From Strobilurus pachycystidiatus (taxonomy: Eukaryota > Basidiomycota > Agaricomycetes > Agaricales > Physalacriaceae): a DNA stretch of 64,000 bases. Shown here one piece after another: positions 11,014 to 23,056 of this stretch (position 1 is the first letter of the stretch; the number at the start of each line of letters is the position of its first letter). Location of the stretch: the NCBI GenBank assembly GCA_019915135.1, contig JAHLMK010000017.1, forward strand, positions 1,054,001-1,118,000. The letters run 5' to 3'. The notes beneath the pieces were generated by a model that was given only the letters and a program-made list of their open reading frames with translations, searched no databases and was not told the DNA's origin. The translations under genes were made by a program, and so were the position numbers.

Positions 11014-11113
11014 TTGCATCTTTGATTGATCACAGCTATACTGTCAGATACTCCATGTTAGATAAAGTTAATATATTACTGGATGTTTTCGCCCCACAAG
11101 CTGAACGACGCGC

Positions 11114-12275
11114 TCAGTAGTCGTAGAACCCTTTCCCACTCTTCTTTCCGTACCATCCCGCGTCCACCATCCTTCCTAGAAGCACGCTCGGACGATATTT
11201 GGAGTCTCGTGTACCACTGTACAGAGTTTGCTGGATGGCTAAACAAGTGTCGAGCCCAATACTACAAGGGATTTGATGTGAGCGGACAGAATGGGTAAGC
11301 TGTCGCGACAGAAAAGCGACTCACAAGTCAGCGAGTTGGAGAGGGCCCATTGGATGATTCATGCCAAGTTTGAGGGTCGTGTCGATATCATCTCGCGTCG
11401 CAGTGCCCTGTCATATTCGTAGGATAAACATCAACGAGAGCAACAGGAAGACGAACATTCTCTAAGCACATAATAGCCTACAGATGCGTTAGCCATGGAG
11501 AACGACTGACACTTTCAAGTCAAGTATTTACCTCATTTATGAATGGCATCAGGAGGGCATTAGCGACAAAGCCTGGCACGTCTTTGGAAACCGTGACAGT
11601 CTTGCCAGCTGCAACAGCGAAGGCTCGGGAGCGGTCAAGGGTATCTTGTGATGTTTGTAGTCCAGAAATCAGTTCGACAAGCTTCATGACCGGTACCGGG
11701 TTGAAAAAATGGAGTCCTGGAAGGCACGTTTAGAAGGGCTGGAGACTAGAGGGAGCACCAGTCTGACCTACGACGCGTCCGGCGCTCTTCTTTCCCTCCT
11801 CGCTTGCAGCGGTAGATCCTTCCGGAATAGCCGAAGCTGCAATCTTGGTGATGCTGATGGAGCTCGTGTTGGATGCCAGGATGGCACTGGGAGAGAGCTC
11901 CTTGGTGAAAGAGGCAAATATCGACTGCTTGAGAGCCAGGTTTTCGGATACTGCCTGCACTGGTCAGCCCAAGCATGATCCATGCCGGGAGAAAGTCACC
12001 TCGATGACCATGTCGACGTCGCGGAAGCCCTTGATGTCGTCGACGGGGGTGATCCTGTCTCTCGCCTCCTTTGCCTCCTCGCTCGAGAGACGGCCTTTTG
12101 ACACGTCCTTTTGTAGCAGTTTGTCGGCAAAGGCGAGACCGTTTGTGACTTGCTCTGGCGACCGGTCGTGCAGAAGAACAGGCACCTTGGCACGCAGAGC
12201 GGACACAAGAGCTATGCCGGTGCCCATCTGGCCTGCGCCCAGTACACCGAGTGTCCGTATGCCATGGCTGATCAT
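11114..12275 (-). CDS. 3-hydroxyacyl-CoA (3-hydroxybutyryl-CoA) dehydrogenase
   Basis: Six exons on the minus strand: 12275-12000, 11954-11768, 11716-11532, 11477-11457 (a 21-nt micro-exon), 11407-11325 and 11261-11114. They join to 299 residues. The N-terminal Rossmann motif [11 protein letters not shown] is at residues 11-21. The family blocks [25 protein letters not shown] with the catalytic His at 157, [17 protein letters not shown], and the closing [16 protein letters not shown] are all present. The enzyme oxidises the 3-hydroxyl of short acyl-CoAs with NAD+, in fatty-acid or butanoate metabolism. The frame is open upstream to a Met at 12329, which would add 18 residues with a Ser/Thr/Arg-rich character; that could be a targeting extension. 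It lies head-to-head with the carrier gene. Confidence 0.92.
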
Positions 12276-12385
12276 CGTTGTGGTCGAAGAAATGCTTGAA
12301 TTCACGTGTAAACGACTGCCCCGCCTCAAATGCCGGATCTGGGGTCAAATGACATCACCCTCTTAGCGACTCTTTCCTCTGCACC
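12276..12385. promoter_or_regulatory. shared divergent promoter
   Basis: Only about 110 bp (56 bp if the upstream Met at 12329 is used) separate the start of the acyl-CoA dehydrogenase from that of the carrier. Both products are compatible with organelle fatty-acid metabolism, so co-regulation is plausible. No specific motif was identified. Confidence 0.45.
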
Positions 12386-13530
12386 ATGACGAGCAATCTC
12401 CCGCCCCTCCTGCAGGCAGTGTCCGGCGCCATCGGTAGCGCCTCCGCCAACGCGCTGGTGTACCCTCTTGATCTGGTCAATACTCGCATCCAGCTCCAGC
12501 ATTCGCCGCGCAGAAAAACATCTGGAATAGAGGCCGCTAGACATATATTACACCAGACAATACACAGATATGGACTAACATCTCTCTATGATGGCCTCTC
12601 CACGGACACATCTGCCACATTGCTCTCAAAGTGAGACAATCCTCGAACCCCGAATGGGCATAACCCACTGACTTGTCCAGCTTTTTCTACTTCTACTTCT
12701 ATTCGTACTTGCGTAACACATTAATGCGCTACAAGCACGCCAGATCAACTCTCTCACTGGGACACGAACTCCTTCTTGGCTTTGTTGCCGGTGTTGCGTC
12801 TCGTGCTGTCTCCATGCCCTTGAACCTTGTCACTCTTCGCCTCCAGACAGAGAAGGAAGATATGGAAGACGACCCGGAGGTCGCTACTAGTGACGGTGGT
12901 CCTGCTCCTGCTACAGACGTCTTGTCTGTCATCGAACTCATCTACTCTGAGCGAGGTCTGCTAGGATTTTGGCGCGGTATGTCGTCGTCTCCTTCTCACA
13001 TCATTTGACTTGTGTATATATATATTTGACAGGATTCGAGACGACACTCCTCCTCTCACTCAATCCGTCAATCACATTGGCTTTCTTCCAGTTCATTCGT
13101 CGCCTAATGCAATCCAACTCAAACAAGCCGTCGTCCAGAGAAGCTTTTGTAGGCGGTGCCATCTCGAATTCGATAGGTAATGTTCCCCCATATGAACATG
13201 ACCGAGTGCTGACTCAGATCCACGATAGCCGTCGCCATATTATATCCTCTAATCCTAGCCAAGACAAGATTACAGGCTCGAAGAGGAAGCGCTACCTTAT
13301 CATCTGTACTCAAAGACGCGTCAAAATCGAGCACGTTGTATCACGGCCTGGACATGCAGATTATGAAGGGTTTCCTAAGTCAAGGCGTTACGTTCCTAAT
13401 CAAGGAAAGGTATGTGCAACTCTGTTCCGCCTGTGACGTCCGTATAACTGATGACAATTGTTGTTCTATCGACAGGATTGAGCAGGCCGTTGTCAACATG
13501 TACTTACGCAGACAGAAACCTTCGTCTTGA
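12386..13530 (+). CDS. mitochondrial carrier family protein, peroxisomal PMP47/ANT1-like
   Basis: Exons 12386-12630, 12681-12976, 13033-13176, 13229-13409 and 13476-13530 join to 306 residues. Three carrier repeats are visible. Repeat 1 has YPLDLVNTRIQ, repeat 2 has MPLNLVTLRLQ and repeat 3 has YPLILAKTRLQ, each at the position of the P-x-[DE]-x-x-[KR] signature. Six membrane segments fit. The weakened acidic residues in repeats 2 and 3 (Asn and Leu) are usual in the peroxisomal adenine-nucleotide branch (PMP47/ANT1), which imports ATP for fatty-acid activation. That sub-family call is moderate. The adjacent divergent 3-hydroxyacyl-CoA dehydrogenase supports a link with beta-oxidation. Confidence 0.88.
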
Positions 13531-14147
13531 TATCATATTTCAGCAATCCTGTAAGTAAGTATCGTCGTGTTGTAGAGGAAGATGTAGTACAGGCCCAGTC
13601 TGCCAGTGACGACTAGCAATAATAGTGTTAGTGCATGAACTTGGCGTCGGCCTTTCTGATAGGATCTCATCATCTCAACTTTCCAGGCTCAAGCGATCCT
13701 TGCCGGGAGTCACAGGGGCGAAAATCGGGAAAGGATGAACCGATACCTCGCTAAGGCTCGCTTCTACTCAGCTTCTACTTACGCTGCTTCTACGACCATC
13801 GACCCTGCGCACCCGGTATGTCGTGCCCAGCGGCGAAACCTGCCTTTCGCTCATTTGTAGCACCAAAAGATGATACAGCTTTTACTTTGACACGTTGAGG
13901 ATACTGTGAAAACATCTGAAATGACTGGTATGCTTGACGAAGGCGCGTGGTCGCAGACTACGCGGAGGGTCGTCCGCGAAGGTTCGCGATCGGGTCAGCT
14001 TCTAAATATGTTTCATCCTGCAGGATTTCAAGATTTCAAATTCCTCAAAATCATCATGAAAATCGCAGTGCGCACAGTAATCTCCAACCCTTCGTTCTTC
14101 TCCCTTCTCCCTTCCAACCTCTGTCCCGCCATCCCCATCCTTGCGCC
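13531..14147. other. intergenic region
   Basis: No gene seen. It contains the promoter of the secreted-protein gene; short pyrimidine-rich stretches precede its ATG. Confidence 0.4.
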
Positions 14148-15191
14148 ATGTTCTCGCACACACTCGTTTTCTCGCTCTTTGCAGTCCTTGCTGCGTCCGT
14201 GTTCGCTCACGAGACCAACGCTGACCGCTTCGCTCGGGGTCTGAGCCCGCTGCGCCCTCGCCGTCTTCATTCGTCCAACAGCCATGTCGGTGGGTAAAAG
14301 CCCTTTACACCTCCACGCCATACCTGATTGTCCTTCCAGCGAGGACTTCTCCCTCCGGTGTTGCTTGGTTTGATTTTTCGCCATGCTGCTGCGCACCAAC
14401 TTATTCTTATTGAAGCCCCAACAACGCCCATGAGGGATACATCGCTCTCCGCTACACCAACGGCGACGGTCTCCTCGGATACTTCAACCACGACGGCAGC
14501 TCTTGCACGTCCTCGAGCAGCGCTGCCAAATTCGAATATCCCGGAGGCTTAGACACCAAGACTTTCATCAAGACCTATGGATCTGTATGTGCTTCTCTAC
14601 CATTTCCCTAAGATCACGATACGAATGCCAATCAACAGAACTCATACCTCGCTGCTTATGCTCGCTCTATCGTAAACTCAGTCGTCTCCTCTGTCTCTAA
14701 GCTCATCAGCCGCTCCTCGTAAGTCGTCTGCCGATCTAGAAGCCTTGTTTGTATCTCACGTCGCTCGAGTTCTTCCGAGTTCTGCTTCACTGGATCAAAG
14801 GTCGTGTCCCAACTCTGTACGTCGTCGACGAGGTCCCTTGTTGCTCGTCACCGAAACTGCTTCGCTACAGACGCCAGCAAGACAAAGGTCGACTCGGCCT
14901 ACGTGCAGACCAGCGCGTTCAAGATCTCGTCCTTGACTCACAAGATTACGCAATGCTGGGAGGATGACGATGTCGAGACAGACTTGAGCCCTATCGCTTG
15001 CTTCGGCAAGAACAATGCTATCAGCGTGCAGTGGGTCAAGGACCCCTTGTCGGCTACTTCCTCGCAGATGGCCTCTGTATGTCCCTCTGGAGTAAACCAC
15101 GATGTGGTACGTTGTATTGTATTCGCTTCAAAGTGGCCCGTATCTGACCCCGTATGCTCAGTATCTCCGCTTCGAGTGTTCTCTGATCTAA
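14148..15191 (+). CDS. hypothetical secreted protein
   Basis: Exons 14148-14289, 14340-14367 (28 nt), 14416-14584, 14639-14718, 14878-15076 and 15162-15191 join to 215 residues. The N-terminus is a clear signal peptide (SLFAVLAASVFA) cleaved near residue 20. An Arg-rich stretch follows (ARGLSPLRPRR) that could be a pro-peptide with a dibasic site. The mature part has ACPNNAHEGYIALRYTNGDG, then a Ser-rich segment and a C-terminal domain with Cys at TQCWED and IACFG. Four or more cysteines suggest disulfides. The fourth intron is long (159 bp), and its acceptor was chosen because it keeps the frame. I do not recognise the family. Confidence 0.65.
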
Positions 15192-17218
15192 TCCGCCACC
15201 ACATACCCTACACCCTTTGACTAGAAACACATTCGTTCTTACTCCACATTCTTTTCTGCTAACATATATATCACTTATGGAACACCGCCTGTCGCACAAT
15301 GCTACTTTGTCTTTGCATTGGTGGCATTCAATTGGCTATGCATATCTATAACTATTTACTTGCAACTTTCGACCACCAAGGAAGGCTGTCAGACCGTGCT
15401 GTCCGTGTTGATATAGATCCGGTTCGCATCCTGCATATATGCATTTAGTGTGTGGTGAATGCTAATCGACACGTCCCAACCCCAATCGTCAGACTCGCCA
15501 CACCTATTCGTACGTATGTATATACAGTACCAAGAGGCGGAATAGGCCGACCCTTGGCTTTTGGCACAATGAAGGTTATGTCCGGTGCGTGAAGTTGATA
15601 AGTACCTCCGCTGGACGTGGGGAAATAGGACCCGCCTCATCCGGGAAGCTTAACTCTGATACTTATCCGAAGGTGAGAAGAGTATCACGCGCTTCGCCGC
15701 AATGTGCACAAAAGGGGTTATTACATTGTCTGCACGGACTGCACCCGCCTGCACTTGATCATTAAGCCACTGCAGGGAGGACTTCGAGTCGGTCAGGAGC
15801 CGGTCCAAGCAAGGTCCAAGCATCATGCATCATACGTCGCGCGGTAACCGGTGAGGTTTTCAAGTTGGACTTGTCCTGCTTTTGTTGGACGCACCGGGTA
15901 AGAACTCATTTGTACACCGAGTTTTTCGCTAGCGCAGTACACGTCCATCCGGCAGCTGGAGAGGTGTGGCGCCAAAATCCACATGGTGGCTGAAGTGTGG
16001 CGTCGAAATTCGACCACTTGGTCAAACCCCTTTGATGGCCAGGTGGCCGCTCATGGTCACCGCCTCAAGGAGCAAAACAGTTCATCTTGATACTGCCGAG
16101 TTGATATCAACTTGGTTAGTGAGATGGGTGGAGTCTCTTTCCATATCACAGGTAAGAGACAGTATCCTGGATCCACTATTTTGTGTTAGCCGGGGCACCA
16201 CTGAGAGCACGAAATGTTGCTTCTTCCTCTTGCTGCCGCTTCCGATGATAGCTGTGGCTCGTAAGAGCACGAGAATGGTTGAGTGCGCGTTATGACCCAG
16301 ACACTCCAGCCGAATGGTACATGAACCAAACAGCGGGGATCAGACAAGGCACTGCTAGACAAGGATGACGGAACAGGTCAAAAGATGACAATTCAGACAT
16401 CAAGACTGAACCGGCCAAAGCCAAGCTACTGATCTTCGAAGTCGCCTTCGCCTTGATCCGTCAAGACAACTGTATTGGAGATGATAACACAGCTGGGTGC
16501 AAAGACTGGCGTACGCAATCAATTGTCATTCTTGAAAGAAAACTTGTATGGCGCTGGGGCGAGTTATCCGGGTTTGGATAGGGTCACCGGTTTGTGCGCG
16601 CTGAATGGCGAGCCTGCGGAGTGTCACGGTCAAAGAAGGCATCTGCCTGAACGGCGATGAATGCGTGGCGAGTACGTATCTTTCGATGTGGCCTTCGTCC
16701 GAGTCGACAAGATCACGAGTCCGTGACGCCAATTCGCATCGAGTCTTGGAGCAGATGAGGATGCGAATGTAAGCAATAGGATTGGCTCCAACCTTCGGAC
16801 GCGGCCATCAGATATCGAATTGAGTGAGTGGGAGATGCCGCGAGCTTGGCGTAGTGAATGGTATCAGAAAAGAAACGTATGGGGGCTGGCCACATGCAGT
16901 CGCAAATGCCTCACACAAGCTTGGAGGTCTGAACTTGGAAGCTTTCAAAGTCCGCGGGGTGACGGCAATCCCCATGCAGAAGCTACGATCATTTCACGTT
17001 TCTATAAGTAACCAGTAAGTGAATCAGTTGTTGGTCGGACCTGCCCGATATCAGTGGCTAGTGCGGCGTGCGGCCTATATCAAAAATACGGGGCGCCACA
17101 GCGTGGCATTCACTGCTCTATATACTTCTGCTACTGACAAAAGGGGCCTCCTTGCGCCAGTCTTCGGCCCGCCCTTCCTATTTCTAGTGGCCCGGGACCC
17201 TCTCTGCTGCTCTCCACC
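15192..17218. other. 2-kb intergenic region
   Basis: No protein-coding gene, tRNA or repeat family was recognised. The short open frames here lack splice context. A TATA-like CTATATAC lies about 100 bp upstream of the next start. Confidence 0.4.
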
Positions 17219-19779
17219 ATGGCTAGTGTTGCCCTCCACGAGTCAAGCGCAGAAATGGGCGCGAGCAGCTGGCTCGACGCCAAGCTCCAGGACGAATTGG
17301 CCAGCGCGGTCAAGGGCACCGTCATCTTCAGAGGCTCCGCCAGGTGCGTGCCTCGGCATTTGCGTTTCCTTGCCGCAAGCTTGACGCTTCTTGTTCTGCG
17401 CAGATTCATGGACCTGGTGCTTATGTTCAATGGCAACGTACTGACGGCGGCGAGCGCGGTCGTGCAACCTGTGGATGCCAAGGACGTTAGCTCGTACGTT
17501 TCAGTTATAGTCTCTCAGACGTCTATCAATAGTCGCACAGTGTCGTTTCATTCTGCCTCAAGCACGACCTATCGCCCTCGGTCAAGGCTGGTGGCTATGG
17601 TACTGCTGGGTGGGCTGTCGGCGGCGACATTGTTATCGACCTCAGCCAGCTTGTCAACGTAGAGCTCGAGACCCCAGGTGCCGACGGATCGTATGTCGGA
17701 CTCGCGGACATGTGCGGGCCCGCCAGCAAGGGCAAGGCCGCCATGAACGGCAAACGTCGCAGGGAAGAACCCGAGCTCGGGTCGTACCATCTTGCTTCGG
17801 AGGCTGTGGAGAGTTTCCTGAAGGGACCGTCAGCGATCCGGCGGAAGATCGATGCAACTGGGTCATCGGTGTCTTCGGACAGACCCAGTATCAATCCTTC
17901 ACCGCCCTTGCAGAATGGATCGACGAGCTCCAACGGCTCGACGCCCAGCAACAGCACATCCGGCAGCTCTACCTTCAATGGCTCCTCCTCCAATGGATTG
18001 TCAAGCGGAGGATCGTCAAGCGCCCACAGTCTTCCATTGGCGCCCAGCATGCCACCACCGTCCGATGCGGACCCGTTTGGCTACATAACCAGCGGCCCTG
18101 CACCTGTCCAAGACGTTCTCCCAGTTCATACTCCGTCATCGGCAATAACGTCCTGGTCGTCCGGTGTCCCCATGCCGACCCCCTTCTCGATGGGAACTCA
18201 GATGACTCTGTCCCCCACTCAGGTCAACTCTATGGCGCCTCCGACGCCCATCCACGAGCACGCGTTCGTGACCTTTGGCTCTGGGATGCTGCAGAAGCAA
18301 ATCGACATTTACACTGCGGAGAATCCTATCGAAGCCAAGTCGGCTTCCGGAGATCGATGCAGAATTCCGTACCATGTGCCGTTGTATGTTCTACACTCTC
18401 ATTCTTTGCAGTCAGTGCTCACTCGGTGATAGTTCTGCTCATCCCGTCGGATCTTCCATCATGCTTTTGGGCGGCTTTGGGTTTTTGAGTCGTCTCCATG
18501 GATTGAGTGTCGATAACCTTGTTGAAGTGGAAATGGTCCTCGCCGATGGAAGTATTGTCATCGTCAACAAGGACTCTCATCCTGGTAGAGTAATCATCCG
18601 TTACTTTTCCCGCCGTCATTCCTCACTTTCACTTATTAGACCTGTGGTGGGCAGTCCGGGGAGCCGGTCCTGTCTTTGGTATTGCGACCAGATACAAGGC
18701 CAAGGCGTTCCCTGTGCCACAAGTATTCGCAGGGAATATCATTTAGTAATTCTTCCATGACTGGAAGGCGACTCCTACTTATGTCTCCTGCAGCCGATTC
18801 CACCGAGCGACGGCAGCCTCCCTCATCAAACATTTCCGCGACTGCGTCAAGGGTGCTCCGCCCGAGCTCTATGCCAATGTCATTCTTACAGCTGGTCCGG
18901 AAGGCAAGGACTCCTTGGTCGTTATCCAGATGTGCTATGTCGGTACCAAGGAGAAGGGTCAAGAATTCCTCGCCGCCATATCTTCTTGGACAGGCGACAC
19001 TTGCCTCTTGAACGAAGTCGACGAGAAAAGCTTCTTGCATCAGCAGGACAGTGTTGCTCAGGTTCTTCGAGGAAAACGTGGGTCTTCTAGGCTTGCGCCG
19101 TACACTTCAATCTGACGAACAGACTTCAGGCGGACGCCAATGGTTCATTCGCTCGGCCCTCATCAGCTCGTTACCGGATGATGTGGTTCATGACACAGTT
19201 GTCCAATTCGCAAACACGCCGACTGGCTGCAGTACGTACTATCCAGCCCTTTTACTATGAAGTCTTATTCATTGACTCAGCCTGGCTATTCGAGTTGGCC
19301 GGTGGTCGCATCGCTGAAATCGAGGGATCTTGCATTCCGAAGTGTCAAAGGGAGTCGCAGTTCACAATTGCTGCACTGCACCAGTGGGAGATGGGAGTGG
19401 ACGACCCACGATGCATTGCGTCTGCCGAAGAGGTAAGAATTCTTTGATTCTAGCGAAATTCACGCACTTACAGTCATTCTTAGTGGATTGCGGGCACTTT
19501 GCTGCCGTACCAAACGGGTGGACCTTTCCCTAGCGTGAGTTTTTGCAGAATGTTGTGACCAATGGCTCCACCGGTTAACGCGTCTGTCTATCCGTATAGT
19601 TCCTCGGCCGACATGAAGCCCCCGAGCGAATCATGTCGTGCTATGGGGAGAAGAACTTCGACCGTCTCAAGGAAATCAAAAAGAAGTACGATCCGGAGAA
19701 CATCTTTTGTAACAATTTGTGGCCTTTGGCGTCTTCAGGCAACCCGGCTGTGCGCGAGCCTGCTACTCCTCCGCCCTAA
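17219..19779 (+). CDS. FAD-linked oxidoreductase (PCMH / BBE-like) with Ser/Asn-rich insertion
   Basis: Ten exons (17219-17343, 17404-17493, 17541-18383, 18433-18584, 18640-18745, 18794-19077, 19130-19231, 19281-19432, 19484-19534, 19600-19779) join to 694 residues. The FAD-binding PCMH fold is seen as KAGGYGTAGWAVGGDIVIDL, then AHPVGSSIMLLGGFGFLSR and DGSIVIVNKDSHPDLWWAVRGAGPVFGIATRY. The C-terminus has the BBE-type signature YDPENIFCNNLWP. These enzymes oxidise sugars, alcohols or alkaloid-type substrates with O2. Between the early and late FAD-binding blocks, residues of about 115-350 form a poorly conserved insert dominated by Ser, Asn, Gly, Pro and Thr. The usual His of the bicovalent-FAD motif (G-x-G-H) is Tyr in GGYG. 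No signal peptide is evident. Confidence 0.88.
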
Positions 19780-20090
19780 AGTGCACAGTTTTTGGATATT
19801 CCGGAAGTGTATGTACCTGTACTTAACTGTTGAACTTTGGTAATCAGGTGTGCTGTAATTATCTTGTCTATCTAGTCGCTATCTACAGTAGCTGTTCTTA
19901 TCACTCTAAAATGACCTTGTGCGAATAAAAACTGATTGATCAGATTCGCGGAAGATGCGCCGCCGCCGGCAATTGAATGCCGGAATTATGGACGATCTGA
20001 TTGGCTGACGGGCATATCGCATCCTGGCTCCGCTTATCCATTACTGTGTCGGCTCGCCTCAGGCGAACCGCCTTTTCCCTTCGGACCACC
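19780..20090. other. intergenic region
   Basis: Holds the 3' end of the oxidoreductase gene and the SulP promoter. No feature recognised. Confidence 0.4.
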
Positions 20091-22697
20091 ATGTCGTCGC
20101 CGTCGTCGGAACATACCGTTCGACCGCGCTTTGACACAGTCGCCTCTACAGCGTCGCTCAGCTCTCTTCGCGGTATGCGCAGCGGAGCCATGACCCCACG
20201 TTCGGAAAGCGAGGTGCTGCTGGATGTAGAGAGGAACGACACTCAGTATGGAGCTCTTCCCGAAGGTATGTGCGCGCCTTTCCTTATGTCCAGATTGGCG
20301 CTCAGACTGTGCGCCCAGCAGGGAAACCCCTTAGGCGAAACAAGTTCAAGAAACGGGTCAAGTACTATGTTCCCGGGACGTCCTGGATCCCCAACTACTC
20401 AATACAATCGTGCGTTCCCAAGTCGTGCACGGCGGCGGATTCTTGACGGCGTTCTGGTAGCCTTGGAGGCGATGTTCTCGCAGGACTGACCGTAGCAAGC
20501 ATGCTTATACCGCAATCCGTCAGCTACGCATCGTCCTTGGCCAAGCTTACTCCGACGACGGGTTTGGTGCGCGCGCCAATGTCCTGCTTGCCATGCACTA
20601 GACTTATCCTTTCGTAGTTCGCCGCGTCTATTCCTGGAATCATCTACGCGTTCCTCGGAACCTCTCGCCAATTGAACGTCGCTCCCGAAGCCGCTTTAAG
20701 CCTGCTGCTAGGTCAAGCCGTAGACGATATCCGCCACGATATCAATGACCCCCATGGCGAGGACGGAGACTCTCTTGGGCTTCATGTCGCTACCATCATC
20801 ACAGTACAGGTAGGATCGACGCCCGATCATTGATAGCGTGCTAACATTCGCAGGCTGGCCTGTTTACCTTTCTTCTCGGGCTCTTTCGTTTGGGTTTTAT
20901 AGATGTTGTTCTCAGCCGTGCGCTTTTGAGAGGCTTCATTACAGCCATTGCTATCGTTATATCCATGTAAGTCATATCACCCTCCAATGACCATTTCTGA
21001 TTCGCCTTAAGAGAACAAGCGATACCCATGCTAGGGCTGACAGCTCTGGAACACGCTGTGCATCCAGAAACTACCTGGGCAAAGTTTCTGTTCATTGTGG
21101 AGAACCTGCATCACACCAACTTGACGACAGCTAGCATTAGCTTCGGAGCTTTGTTCCTATTGATTTTCCTCCGAACAGCGAAGCGCAGATTCGTCAAGTA
21201 CTGGTGGATATATCGCATGCCTGAGGTTCTGGTGGTCGTTGTATTGTCCACCTTCCTATCTTCCCACTTTGAATGGGACACCGACGGCGTCGACATCCTC
21301 GGCGAAGTCAAAGTCAACCTCGGCGAATCCTTCTTGCGCTTCCCGTTCCACTCGTCAAATGTGCGTTTCCTGAGACGCACTACATCGACCGCCGTGATGA
21401 TATCGGTCATTGGATACCTGGACAGCATCGTCGCGGCGAAACAGAGTGCCGCTCGTTTTGGCTATTCCGTCAGTCCTAACCGTGAATTGGTGGCCCTCGG
21501 GGCAAGTAACATTGTCGGGTCGTTCATTCCTGGGACTCTACCGGCGTATGGGTCGATAACGAGGTACTTATGAGTCTCCATCTTGATCACGTCTTGTTTA
21601 AACGGGTTTTAGGACGAGGATCAATGGCGATGTAGGCGGAAGGACACAAATGGCGTCTTTGGTCTGCTCCGGTGTTATTCTTCTTGCAACATTCTACCTC
21701 CTTCCCCTCCTTCATTATTTGCCAAAATGTGTCTTGGCCTCGATGTAAGTCGGCTTATGTTCTTACACTGAATAATCGCTGACACCATTTCAGAATCTGC
21801 CTCGTGGTCATTTCCCTTCTGAGCGAAACACCTCATGAATTGAAGTATTACATCAAGTCAGTCGAGTTCTTGTTTGCAGACTTGAGCTGACCGCGCCACA
21901 GGATGCGCTCTTATATAGACCTTACATTGATGGGGTTGACATTCGCGTTGTCCGTCATTTGGAACGTCGAAGTCGGCATCGTCGTCAGCATGATTATCTC
22001 TTTGCTTCTTGTCGTACATCGTTCCTCGAAAGCTCGCATGACTATCTTGGGTCGTATGCCTGGTACACACACCTGGAAACCCCTATCAGAAAATCCCGAT
22101 GCTGAGGAGGATGTCGCGGGTGCTCTCATCGTCCGCATCCGAGACAACCTCGATTTCGGTAAGCTTTCGAATCTTTGGTCTTGATGTCCCGTATTCACAT
22201 TCCTTCTCAGCGAACACTGCTCAATTGAAAGGTACTGAATTTGCTGTGTCGTTGCATGATCTCCAGCTAAGCATCGAGCAGACCGTTTGCGACGTCTTGA
22301 GCTGTATGGCATTGCTCCCAGTCATCCGTCTGAGGAGCCTCGCAGGCAACAGGCGACGGTGCTTGTCTTCCATATGGCCGATGTAGAGAGCTGTGATGCT
22401 TCGTATGTGTTCCTCACTGTACTCCATGTACGCACTGAACTGGTTTTGTAGGGCTGTTGAGATATTTTACGAAATCATCGAAGAATACCATGTCAGTTGC
22501 TCCCCCTTCGCCCTAAGCGTTTATTAATGTCCTTCCAGAATCGTGGCGTCGGTCTGTTCCTCACGCATCTGCGGCATGGGCCTCGGGAAATGTTTGCGTC
22601 TGCAGGCATTCTGGATATCGTCGGACCGGATGCTGTTCAGGCAAATGTGGCTGATGCCATATCACGGATTGAGACGAGAACGCTAGTCGACGAGTGA
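20091..22697 (+). CDS. SulP/SLC26 sulfate transporter
   Basis: Thirteen exons (20091-20265, 20322-20409, 20461-20566, 20618-20809, 20854-20966, 21012-21563, 21613-21744, 21794-21856, 21902-22158, 22211-22231, 22282-22402, 22452-22491, 22539-22697) join to 672 residues. One is a 21-nt micro-exon. The sulfate-transporter signature is present as AGLTVASMLIPQSVSYASSLA and TTGLFAASIPGIIYAFLGTS. Many hydrophobic segments follow, with IGYLDSIVAAK...YSVSPNRELVALGASNIVGSF in the core. A cytosolic STAS domain closes the protein (TVLVFHMADVESCDAS, AVEIFYEIIEEYHNRGVGLFLTH). Family members move sulfate or related anions. The N-terminal 70 residues are Ser/Arg-rich and probably cytosolic. Plasma membrane or vacuole cannot be decided. 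Confidence 0.93.
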
Positions 22698-23056
22698 GAT
22701 GTTCATGATATGTAGGGAATCTAGTCATAGATATAGTAATACTATCATACCCGAACAGACTATTCTGTGTTGGTTGCTAGAAGAGCGCATTTACTAGGTA
22801 GTTGCACTATAGTATTTAGAGATACAGGGTATTGTTTTCGCTGTCCGTAGAGGTATGGGTAGGAGAGTAATGTGGTCTGATCTCGAGACTGCGGCCATCT
22901 TTTCCGCCAGTGCCGCCTTTTCCTGCTCCTCGGTCTGGGATTTTCTTTCAAGTTCTTCAGCCCTTGCTCTACGTTTCCGGCGAGTCGCGACATCCGCAAA
23001 CAAATTGAACATGTCCCTCGCTCTCTCATGAGCTCAAACAAGACGGTCATCCTTTT
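22698..23056. other. convergent intergenic region
   Basis: Shared 3' region of the SulP and GH71 genes. A minus-strand frame at 23012-22794 (72 codons) encodes a basic coiled-coil-like peptide (ATRRKRRARAEELERKSQTE), but it has no other support and may be spurious. Confidence 0.35.

Noticed and set aside
15966..16295. Open frame of 109 codons in the 2-kb gap
   Set aside because: No splice context, no recognisable domain and poor composition; treated as a chance frame.
22794..23012. Small coiled-coil open frame on the minus strand
   Set aside because: Lies in the shared 3' region of two genes, has no splice or start support, and could be chance.
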